Source: an uncultured Balneolaceae bacterium (GTDB lineage: Bacteria; Bacteroidota; Rhodothermia; Balneolales; Balneolaceae). Taken from it: 29,856 nt of DNA. How positions within the stretch are numbered: the first letter of the stretch is position 1; each line of letters begins with the position of its first letter. The notes under the pieces are model-generated. The model had not been told where the DNA came from and made no database searches. It saw only the letters and a list, made by a program, of their open reading frames with translations. This document shows positions 23,916 to 29,856 of this stretch, piece after piece. The stretch covers positions 1 through 29,856 of the forward strand of contig CALJMB010000305.1 of NCBI GenBank assembly GCA_937982515.1. The letters run 5' to 3'. A program made the translations under genes and the position numbers.

Positions 23916-24608
23916 ATGATAACAACAGTAAAAACAGCAAAGAGCGGATATCGGGATGACTGTTGCCTGCCTGTATGGGAAACGCCGGGAACGGCCATTA
24001 AACGGTGGCTGCTTTCTGTTATGTTCATAGTGGCCGTGTATGCCCCCGTTGCCGCCCAGGAATACAGTTCTGACGTTAACTGGCTTATTGATGTACTGAA
24101 ACTTGAAGAAGGTTCTGTAGTTGCAGATATCGGTGCAGGAGATGGAGATCAAACGCTGGAAATGGCCGGATATGTTGGCCCGGAAGGACACGTATACAGC
24201 ACCGAGCTTGAATCAGGAGAGCTGGACGATCTCCGGGAGTCGGTGGAATCGGCTCCGATGAACAACATAACCGTCATTGAGGCCCATCCGGACCAAACCA
24301 ACCTGCCCGCAGAGTGTTGTAATGCACTGTTCCTCCGCCGGGTGTATCACCATTTTGACAATCCATCCGCCATGAATAAAAGCTTGTTACATTCGCTGAA
24401 GCCCGGCGGACGCCTTGCTATCATAGACTTTGCCCCAAGTGGTTCCGAGAGCACGGATCCCGCGGGGAGATCAACCGGCAGCCATCACGGCGTTACCCTT
24501 CAGACCGTTGTTAAGGAACTCAAACAGGCAGGGTTCGCGCTTATCAGCGCAGAGGAACGCGGCAGCAGGTCTGTCTATGTGGTTATGGAAAAACCCGCAG
24601 ACCGCTAA
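23916..24608 (+). CDS. SAM-dependent methyltransferase with export signal
   Basis: A 230-residue class I methyltransferase. The SAM-binding motif I is VVADIGAGDGDQTLEMA (about 69-85), followed by an acidic end of strand 2 (YSTELESGEL), a YHHFDNPSAMNKSLLHSLKPGGRLAIIDF segment for motifs near 140-170, and a VVKELKQAGF helix. The N-terminus is unusual for this class: a long positive region ending KR, a hydrophobic core LLSVMFIVAVYAPV and AAQ, a signal-peptidase-like cut near residue 48. That predicts export, yet SAM is cytoplasmic. Related exported methyltransferase-like proteins occur in other bacteria, with no known role. A shorter start without the leader is possible, but no ATG is in frame right before the domain. 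Confidence 0.8.
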   Translation: MITTVKTAKSGYRDDCCLPVWETPGTAIKRWLLSVMFIVAVYAPVAAQEYSSDVNWLIDVLKLEEGSVVADIGAGDGDQTLEMAGYVGPEGHVYSTELESGELDDLRESVESAPMNNITVIEAHPDQTNLPAECCNALFLRRVYHHFDNPSAMNKSLLHSLKPGGRLAIIDFAPSGSESTDPAGRSTGSHHGVTLQTVVKELKQAGFALISAEERGSRSVYVVMEKPADR

Positions 24609-24663
24609 ACACAACAACCGACTACCCAACCATTCTGCCAATCCTCAACCCCTCAATCTCTCC

Positions 24664-25068
24664 ATGTTACGCTCTCTCTTAGCCATCATCACAGGGTATC
24701 TTTCTATCGCATTTCTGAATAGCCTCACCCGTCTTATCGTAGCGCTGTACTTTCGCACAGACATTCAGCTATCTGGAGTATCGCACCTCCCCTCTCCGTT
24801 CTGGCAGTATGTGCTCATAGTATTGTATATGGCCTTTGGCCTATTCGGCGGACTCATCACCTGCTCCATCGTTCAAAGGAAGTACGGAATCGAAATTCTG
24901 GTTCTTATATGCCTGATTCTTACTGCCGGCTTTTTTGAATACGAATTCCTGAATACGGAAGAACCTCTGTGGTATCTGGTATGTTCACCGCTAGCTAAAA
25001 TTACGGGGGTCTGGGGCGGATACAGGATCAAACTGTCACAGGATCAAAAACTTTCCACCCCTGTCTGA
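24664..25068 (+). CDS. Small four-helix membrane protein, unknown function
   Basis: A 134-residue membrane protein; the frame extends farther upstream, but the upstream part is the shadow of the methyltransferase gene, so the ATG at 24664 is the sensible start. Hydrophobic segments lie near 3-22, 45-68, 76-92 and 100-118; the C-terminus is polar with RIKLSQDQK. No family was recognised. It starts 55 bases after the methyltransferase gene and is likely co-transcribed. Its role is unknown. Confidence 0.65.
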   Translation: MLRSLLAIITGYLSIAFLNSLTRLIVALYFRTDIQLSGVSHLPSPFWQYVLIVLYMAFGLFGGLITCSIVQRKYGIEILVLICLILTAGFFEYEFLNTEEPLWYLVCSPLAKITGVWGGYRIKLSQDQKLSTPV

Positions 25069-25184
25069 GGCTGTCCAAAAGAGTGCATACCGATGGTATG
25101 GCCTTAGAACCTAAAGGTGAGCTGAGCCTTTATAGAGCGGGTAGTCAACTCCCTGTCCCCCAAAGGGTTGTTACGTTCCGCTTA

Positions 25185-25943
25185 CTACCGGGCCAGACGG
25201 TCGATTTGCTCCGGAGGCAGGTTTCTCCATTCAGAAAGCTGGTCCAGTATCCGCGAACGTACTTTTTCTGTCAGTTCGCGGGTGTCATTCCGTTCCAGCC
25301 CTTCGGTAGGGATGGGATCGAGCACTTTTAACCGGATCTGTTTGGCTGTTCCGAACTTCCAGCTGCGTTTAGGCAGGGCGTTTTGGGTACCGTCAATGAC
25401 AAGCGGCAGTACCGGAATCTGCTCCCTTATAGCCAGCTCGAAAGCGCCCCGAGTAAAAGCGTTCAGCTTGCCGTTGAGCGACCGTGTACCTTCTGGAAAG
25501 AAAATGACCGAGCAGTTGTGAGACAGGTAGTGCCGCGCCATCTTAAAGGTAGCTTCTTTCCGGTCGGGCGCCCGGCGGTCTACGGAAATATCCGAGGCCA
25601 GTTTCATCATCCAGCCAACAATGGGAATGTCGAACAGCTCTTTTTTAGCTACCCACTTCATTTCCCAGGGCAGGTTGGAAATGAGCGGTATATCGGCCTG
25701 TGAAAGGTGATTGCAGACCATTACATACGGGCGGCGATCGTCGATATCGGTGCGGCCGGATATCCTGATTTTCCAGTTGGGGTTAACCCGGGAGATGGCT
25801 TTTCCCAGTTTCCGGAACAAGCGCCCGGTCTTATAACGGGCCGGATCGGTGTCGAACACCCTTCGTATGGCTAACAGGGGGAGCCAGCAAAGGATGAGCA
25901 AGCCAAGCGCCGTCCAGATAAAAATTGACTTCACGTGCTCCAT
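25185..25943 (-). CDS. plsC: 1-acyl-sn-glycerol-3-phosphate acyltransferase
   Basis: A 252-residue membrane-associated acyltransferase that makes phosphatidic acid from lysophosphatidic acid in phospholipid synthesis. One N-terminal helix (about 8-28) anchors it. The catalytic motif NHLSQAD (HX4D) and the glycerol-phosphate-binding FPEGTRS are intact, with VLPLVIDGT closing the domain. The start at 25943 is used; a longer frame to 26111 would overlap the helicase gene. That ATG is 14 bases after the helicase stop and is preceded by ggagag, a good ribosome-binding site. It thus forms an operon with the DEAD-box helicase. Confidence 0.9.
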   Translation of the reverse strand: MEHVKSIFIWTALGLLILCWLPLLAIRRVFDTDPARYKTGRLFRKLGKAISRVNPNWKIRISGRTDIDDRRPYVMVCNHLSQADIPLISNLPWEMKWVAKKELFDIPIVGWMMKLASDISVDRRAPDRKEATFKMARHYLSHNCSVIFFPEGTRSLNGKLNAFTRGAFELAIREQIPVLPLVIDGTQNALPKRSWKFGTAKQIRLKVLDPIPTEGLERNDTRELTEKVRSRILDQLSEWRNLPPEQIDRLAR

Positions 25944-25956
25944 CGCCCTCTCCTGC

Positions 25957-27420
25957 CTATACCCTGAACTTGGGTATGAGGCTTTTAACGATGCCCCACA
26001 CCCCTTTAGCCGGTTTACGTGCTCTCTTATTACGCGCCACCGCTTTTTCAATGATTTCCGGCTGGAAATCGTCATATCCCGCAGCCTTAACAGCAACACC
26101 GCGTGGTTCATGGGTTTTCCGGCGCTGATCGCGCTTAAACCGCCCGCTTTCTGGACCGGCTTCCTTTAGAGTACGATCTTCACTCTGTGACGGGGAGCCC
26201 TGGGACGGCCGCTCTGTTCTCCTGTCCGAAGGCCGTTCTCGTTGCGGCCTGCTTTCAGCCTTTCGGGAATCACTTTTCTTCGGGGGGCTGGTAGCCGGTT
26301 TACTATTCAGCGATTCGGGCAACTCCTTAATAGTTAATTGGTTGCCTACCACCTTCTGGATATCTTCGAAGTACTTTTTCCCGGAACTGGTTACAAAGGT
26401 GATGGCCGTACCGGTTTTATCATACCGTCCCGTCCGGCCAATCCGGTGGATGTAATCGTCCGGGTTATTAGGCACATCGTAGTTGATGATCAGCGAAACG
26501 TTGTCGATATCGATACCCCGGGCCAGCACATCGGTAGCCACCATGACGGGATACGTTTTATTCTTAAATGCGCGCAACGCTTCATTTCGTTCTTCCTGGC
26601 TTCGGTCTCCGTGCATACTTACGGCTTTTACATTGCGCTTCTTCAGCAGCCGCTCCAGCTGGTCGGTGCCCCGTTTGGTAGCGGTAAAAATAATAGCCGT
26701 GCTCCAGTCCAGTTCATCAAAAAGCTCTTCAATTAGCTTCAGCCGTTTGTTTCCGGGAACGAAATAGACCTGCTGGTCTACCGAATCGGCCGGCTTGGAG
26801 GTCTTCAACTTAACTTTAACGGGATCCTTCATAATTTTATCCACCACTTTCTGGATGGCATCCGGCATGGTGGCAGAGAACAGCAGTGTTTGCCTATCCT
26901 TAGGCAGGCTCTCCACGATTTTCGATACATCCGGCAGGAATCCCATATCCAGCATACGGTCTGCCTCATCCAGCACCAGGTAGTTCAGATGGCTGAAATC
27001 TACATCCAGTACCTTCATCTGGTCGATAAACCGCCCGGGTGTGGCAACGATGATATCCACCCCGGCACGGATGGATTTTGCCTGTTCAGAGAAGTCGCTC
27101 CCCCCGATAACGGTAGCTGAGCTTATATCGGAATGATAGCCGATAGCAAAAATCTGTTCGTCAATCTGGCGCGCCAGTTCTCGCGTAGGCGTAAGAATAA
27201 GCGCCTGGGTATGCTCGCTTTTGTTTCTTAAAATCAACTCCATGAGAGGGATTACAAAAGCCCCGGTCTTCCCGGTTCCCGTTTGCGCAGCGCCGATAAC
27301 ATCCTTGCCTTCCAGTATTAACGGTATACTTTTTTCCTGGATGGGGGTAGGCTCCTCATAGCGTATATCCTGAAGTCCCGAATAGAGCTCTTTGCTCAGA
27401 TTAAATCTCTTAAAACTCAA
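25957..27420 (-). CDS. DEAD-box RNA helicase (RhlE-type)
   Basis: A 487-residue ATP-dependent RNA helicase, cytoplasmic, acting in ribosome assembly or RNA decay. Motifs in order: the Q motif in EEPTPIQEKSIP, Walker A AQTGTGKT (45-52), PTRELA, DEAD, SAT, HGDRSQEERN, DVLARGID and HRIGRTGR. The C-terminal 110 residues are a basic, arginine- and serine-rich low-complexity tail ending in a short hydrophobic segment WGIVKSLIPKF, typical of RhlE/DbpA-like RNA-binding extensions. The start at 27420 gives the expected MSFKRFNLSKEL. plsC follows 14 bases downstream on the same strand. Confidence 0.93.
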   Translation of the reverse strand: MSFKRFNLSKELYSGLQDIRYEEPTPIQEKSIPLILEGKDVIGAAQTGTGKTGAFVIPLMELILRNKSEHTQALILTPTRELARQIDEQIFAIGYHSDISSATVIGGSDFSEQAKSIRAGVDIIVATPGRFIDQMKVLDVDFSHLNYLVLDEADRMLDMGFLPDVSKIVESLPKDRQTLLFSATMPDAIQKVVDKIMKDPVKVKLKTSKPADSVDQQVYFVPGNKRLKLIEELFDELDWSTAIIFTATKRGTDQLERLLKKRNVKAVSMHGDRSQEERNEALRAFKNKTYPVMVATDVLARGIDIDNVSLIINYDVPNNPDDYIHRIGRTGRYDKTGTAITFVTSSGKKYFEDIQKVVGNQLTIKELPESLNSKPATSPPKKSDSRKAESRPQRERPSDRRTERPSQGSPSQSEDRTLKEAGPESGRFKRDQRRKTHEPRGVAVKAAGYDDFQPEIIEKAVARNKRARKPAKGVWGIVKSLIPKFRV

Positions 27421-27596
27421 AGTTGTTTTAACTATATTTTTAATTTATGAAATGGGGTTAAATATAGAACAGTTTATACAAATAAACGATTATTAATCCA
27501 TCGGGGACAAAATGGATTTTTGTTCTTTTTATAGCCTCGAAAAATAGATACCTTCTGTTCGTCAATAATCACAGAAGTACAAACATGTAGAATACA

Positions 27597-28319
27597 ATGT
27601 TGAAAACAACACTTACCAAAAGAATTGCTCTGGCATCGGCCGCGGCGTTTTTTGCCTTCTCAGGTTGTAACCAGGACGCCGGAATCGGAAATCCTGACCT
27701 GAGCAGCAGCAAAGACAGCGTAAGCTATAGCCTGGGTTATCAAAACGGAAGTTTCCTGCAACAGCAGGGAATGGATGATATCGATCCGGAGGTTATGATG
27801 GCCGGAATGCGTGATGCCCTTCAGGAGCAGGATTCCCGGCTTACCGAAATGGAAATGAGAACCGTTGTCCAACAATTCCAGATGCAAGCTCAACAAAATC
27901 AACAGGCACGTATGCAGAAAGAAGCAGAAGAAAATAAGAAGAAAGGCGAAGAGTTTTTAGCTGAAAACAGAAATAAAGATGGCGTAATGACCACAGAGAG
28001 CGGACTTCAGTACAAGGTTCTGGAAGAAGGGACAGGCAAATCTCCCAAGGCTGAAGATACCGTTACGGTTCACTATGAGGGCACCCTGCTGGATGGTACC
28101 GTATTTGACAGCTCTTACGAAAGAAACACAGAGGCTACCTTTCCGCTTAACCGTGTTATAAGTGGCTGGACAGAGGGCTTGCAGCTCATGAAGGAAGGCG
28201 CGACTTATCGGTTCTATATTCCCTCTGAACTGGCCTACGGCATGAACAACCCTCCGGGCAGTAAAATCGGTCCTAACGAAACGCTTATTTTTAAAGTGGA
28301 GCTGCTGGAAGTTAAGTAA
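27597..28319 (+). CDS. FKBP-type peptidyl-prolyl isomerase lipoprotein
   Basis: A 240-residue envelope lipoprotein that speeds cis-trans isomerisation at proline bonds. Lipobox FSGC (C24) ends the leader. Residues about 37-130 form the N-terminal dimerisation helices of the FkpA/Mip type, with a long charged, glutamine-rich helix near 90-120. The C-terminal FKBP domain (about 130-240) holds VHYEGTLLDGTVFDSSYERN, the VISGWTEGLQLMKEG active-site segment and IPSELAYG. All usual catalytic aromatic and aspartate positions are there. A strong terminator at 28404 follows. It is probably monocistronic, divergent from the helicase gene. Confidence 0.93.
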   Translation: MLKTTLTKRIALASAAAFFAFSGCNQDAGIGNPDLSSSKDSVSYSLGYQNGSFLQQQGMDDIDPEVMMAGMRDALQEQDSRLTEMEMRTVVQQFQMQAQQNQQARMQKEAEENKKKGEEFLAENRNKDGVMTTESGLQYKVLEEGTGKSPKAEDTVTVHYEGTLLDGTVFDSSYERNTEATFPLNRVISGWTEGLQLMKEGATYRFYIPSELAYGMNNPPGSKIGPNETLIFKVELLEVK

Positions 28320-28403
28320 GGCTGCTTTACACAGATATGCTTTACCAGGGCGTGCCGGCATTATACAATGTGCCCGGAAGGCGCACGTCTTGCTCTTAAT
28401 GAC

Positions 28404-28427
28404 CCCGGCCCTCAGGCCGGGTTTTTT
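28404..28427 (+). terminator. Rho-independent terminator of FKBP gene
   Basis: cccggcc at 28404-28410 pairs with ggccggg at 28415-28421 around loop ctca, followed by six T at 28422-28427. It is the clearest intrinsic terminator of the window, 84 bases after the FKBP stop. Confidence 0.92.
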
Positions 28428-28516
28428 ATATTCGCAAAACGTCAAGAATTTTTGCCTTTCCCCTCCTGCCTGAAATCAGAGCCGTTGCGTTCTGGTTTGG
28501 ATGTAACCTGTGCCTT

Positions 28517-28562
28517 CGGTATGACCCTGACAGGGTTTTGGAACCCTGTCAGGGTCATACCG
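28517..28562. repeat. Perfect 21-bp inverted repeat (4-base loop)
   Basis: Arms 28517-28537 and 28542-28562 are perfectly complementary; the core is ccctgacaggg with its complement ccctgtcaggg, and the loop is ttgg. No T-run follows. 'Ccctgacaggg' hairpins are a frequent intergenic repeat in related phyla; only one copy lies in the window. Confidence 0.85.
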
Positions 28563-28670
28563 GTCCCAGCGCCTTTGTACACAAGAACAGTACCCGTGGA
28601 GAGGTGAACGACCGAGAATGCAATAACCTCTCCTGACAGCCGTACGGCCAGGCTGTTCGGCACGGTGAAA

Positions 28671-28727
28671 AGGGCTAAAGCCCTAAGGGGGTTGGGTTGG
28701 CCTTTGAAACCCGGCCTAAAGGCCGGG
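28671..28727. repeat. Two short hairpins with TAAA loops
   Basis: agggc-taaa-gccct at 28671-28684 and cccggcc-taaa-ggccggg at 28710-28727 share the same four-base loop and are 25 bases apart. The second has the same stem as the FKBP terminator 300 bases upstream but lacks a T-run. They look like members of a dispersed hairpin family. Confidence 0.6.
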
Positions 28728-28852
28728 GGGTGGGTCTACCCAAGGCGCCGGCCTCCGGACCCCGAGCACCCCTCGCATCCTATCTGTCTTATCTGCGTCA
28801 ATCAGTGGCCACTCCGGCAGCACAGACACCGGCTCATGCCGCGGAGCTTTAC

Positions 28853-29551
28853 TTATATCTTCAGCCCATTCTGTAATATGTTAAAGAGCTCTTTCTTCCG
28901 GGAATTGAACCGGTTGCTATAATCCTGCATGCTAAGCTGTATAACCTCCTGAGCTTCCTCTCTGCCGTACACGTGTGTGATTTCGCACTGCCTCTTTTCC
29001 GTTCCGCCCGGCATTTGTTTGTAGGTAAGAAAATAGTGTGACAGCCGCTCTATTAACTGTTCCGGTGCATCTTTGATGTCTGTAACCTCGCCAAAAAGCG
29101 GGTCTCCTTTCATTACGGCGATGATTTTATCATCGGCCTCATCTCCATCCAGCATGCGGAGCCCCCCTATGGGGATGGCATCCATTATGATATTTCCATG
29201 GGGAATATTCCGCTCGCTTAACACACAAATATCGATAGGATCGCCATCACCTATGATGTTCGTTCGCCCGGTCTTTTCCATACAGTAATCGCCCACCAGC
29301 TTATCGCATAGCGTTTGGGGAATAAAGCCGTAAGGCACCGGAGAGATACTCGAAAAACGCTGCGGGCGGTCTACCTTGAGGAAGCCGCTTTCTTTGTCCA
29401 GTTCATACTTCATGGTATCGCCCGGCACTATTTCTATATAAACTTTCACTACTTCAGGGCACTCCTCACCTATAGAAATACCGTGCCACGGATGAGGGGT
29501 GGAAAAAAGTTTACTTAATTCCAGAAAGCGATAAATCTTCTCTTTATTCAT
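28853..29551 (-). CDS. ppa: Inorganic pyrophosphatase (family I)
   Basis: A 232-residue cytoplasmic enzyme that splits pyrophosphate to two phosphates and pulls biosynthetic reactions forward. The active-site signature GDGDPIDICVL gives the metal-binding aspartates; VYIEIVPGDTMKYELDKESG and YGFIPQTL are the standard earlier segments, and MKGDPLFG and SHYFLTYKQMPGG the later ones. It is longer than E. coli Ppa (176) because of about 30 additional N-terminal residues and a C-terminal helix, a form common in Bacteroidota. The ATG at 29551 fits the conserved MNKEKIYRFLELSKL. It converges with the FKBP gene. Confidence 0.93.
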   Translation of the reverse strand: MNKEKIYRFLELSKLFSTPHPWHGISIGEECPEVVKVYIEIVPGDTMKYELDKESGFLKVDRPQRFSSISPVPYGFIPQTLCDKLVGDYCMEKTGRTNIIGDGDPIDICVLSERNIPHGNIIMDAIPIGGLRMLDGDEADDKIIAVMKGDPLFGEVTDIKDAPEQLIERLSHYFLTYKQMPGGTEKRQCEITHVYGREEAQEVIQLSMQDYSNRFNSRKKELFNILQNGLKI

Positions 29552-29674
29552 ACTTAGTGCTGCATTTCCTCCTTGGTTTACATTTATTAGAGTTTCCTAA
29601 GTTGTTTTTTAAGAGCCATCGCTCTATCCTTTCAGGTAGAAATTAGGACACATCCCGATGCAATCCTAATACAG

Positions 29675-29851
29675 TTCCCTTTGATATAGCGGTTTTTTTT
29701 CGGGGAAAGATGCCGGTTACTGAGTTAGACAGTAACGCCGGCGCCGGACTCAACATCATACAGCAAAATTGAGATGTTGTTTCTTTACTGATAAAAAAAG
29801 AGGGAACTGGCTGTCAAACCAATTCCCTTTGATACGTTGGCTTTTTCGGGG
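29675..29851 (+). repeat. Direct-repeat pair 'ttccctttgata...ttttcgggg'
   Basis: The unit ttccctttgata followed by a T-run and cgggg occurs at 29675-29705 and again at 29823-29851, starting 148 bases apart, with the middle of the unit diverged. A third, inverted version of agttccct is part of the hairpin at 29802. This is a small cluster of related words, perhaps a tandem element cut by the window end. Confidence 0.55.
29793..29827 (-). terminator. Intrinsic terminator for a leftward transcript
   Basis: gggaactgg at 29802-29810 pairs with ccaattccc at 29819-29827 (one G-T wobble) around an 8-base loop, and seven A at 29793-29799 become a T-run on the minus strand. It suits a leftward gene ending just right of the window. 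Confidence 0.5.
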
Positions 29852-29856
29852 TACAA

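Larger units (their letters stand above)
28320..28852. other. Hairpin-rich intergenic region
   Basis: About 533 bases between the converging FKBP and pyrophosphatase genes. It has the FKBP terminator (28404-28427), a perfect 21-bp hairpin (28517-28562) and two tight ggcc-type hairpins (28671-28684, 28710-28727). Bases 28793-28811 (tatctgcgtcaatcagtgg) resemble the dispersed cacggat-type repeat at 13115. No credible gene was seen: short frames here are GC-rich and run through the hairpins. Confidence 0.6.
29552..29856. other. Intergenic region at right edge, structured
   Basis: About 305 bases to the window end with no gene. It should hold the ppa promoter near 29560-29640. From 29675 on there are repeats and hairpins: gccggttactg/cagtaacgccggc (29712-29742), caacatc/gatgttg (29751-29779) and the features listed separately. 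A gene may begin or end just outside the window. Confidence 0.5.

Noticed and set aside
24430..24663. Upstream extension of the frame that holds the membrane protein at 24664
   Set aside because: It overlaps the methyltransferase gene in another frame and has poor protein-like composition; the ATG at 24664 gives a clean membrane protein.
25069..25184. Insertion-sequence scar ('gaggctgtccaaaag' after the membrane protein gene)
   Set aside because: The word is common near insertion sequences, but no terminal repeat pair, target duplication or transposase remnant was found.
25944..26111. N-terminal extension of the PlsC frame
   Set aside because: It runs inside the helicase gene; the internal ATG at 25943 has a good ribosome-binding site and gives a normal PlsC length.
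28368..28922. Frames in the spacer after the FKBP gene
   Set aside because: They cross the terminator and hairpins and resemble no protein family; arginine/proline-rich content comes from GC-rich repeats.

Overview
The window looks like ordinary chromosome from a member of the Bacteroidota/Rhodothermota/Balneolota assemblage, most plausibly a balneolote such as a Balneola or Fodinibius relative. This placement is inferred from gene content: many lipoprotein-type N-termini, a DUF1080/Gfo-Idh-MocA sugar cluster with an 'RKDF'-type Tat leader, a short bacterial SUI1 protein, few recognisable Shine-Dalgarno sites and moderate GC. No rRNA, tRNA, CRISPR array, prophage or complete insertion sequence was seen. 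The only mobile-type gene is a REP-associated tyrosine transposase (RAYT).

Layout. 1-3576 (+): the end of a retropepsin-like 'ATP-dependent zinc protease', a RimK-type ATP-grasp ligase, an AstE/aspartoacylase-like M14 deacylase and a DUF952 protein, packed as an operon; after a palindrome-bearing gap comes an M20/M28-type metallopeptidase. Together they look like a peptide (poly-amino-acid) ligation and trimming module. 3637-4604 (-): a secreted fasciclin-domain protein and a stand-alone CheY-like receiver. 4965-7960 (+): two DUF1080 (3-keto-glycoside hydrolase family) lipoproteins flank a Tat-exported Gfo/Idh/MocA oxidoreductase, a small envelope glycoside-processing cluster. 8204-8677 (+): an orphan Lar-type zinc-ribbon protein. 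8919-12763 (-): PrxQ-like peroxiredoxin, a seven-helix membrane protein, a DinB-like protein, NuoI and the ribosome-assembly GTPase Der. 12848-15466: a small membrane protein, an MFS transporter and a class C acid phosphatase lipoprotein. 15785-17287 (+): beta-carbonic anhydrase and an apparent AAA+ domain that has lost its nucleotide-binding motifs.

17331-18281 is a REPtron: a RAYT gene with the same pair of REP hairpins on each side; two more degenerate REP-like hairpins lie at 14517 and 16503. 18366-20328 (+): MATE transporter, a 45-residue four-cysteine 'oxidoreductase-like' protein and SUI1/YciH. 20408-23590: a metallopeptidase-like protein whose HExxH reads HQLLH, a di-haem cytochrome c peroxidase lipoprotein and RtcB. 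23916-25068 (+): an apparently exported SAM methyltransferase and a membrane protein. 25185-27420 (-): an RhlE-type DEAD-box helicase followed by PlsC. 27597-29551: an FKBP lipoprotein with a strong terminator, a hairpin-rich spacer and inorganic pyrophosphatase.

The strongest non-gene signals are a dispersed intergenic element of about 100 bp in three diverged copies (8703, 21119, 23644), the REP/RAYT locus, and several large hairpins (13115, 20337, 28517, 29675-29851). No obviously new defence or biosynthetic system was found. The best leads are the degenerate AAA+ protein, the dispersed repeat family, the two-type REPtron and the RimK/peptidase module.
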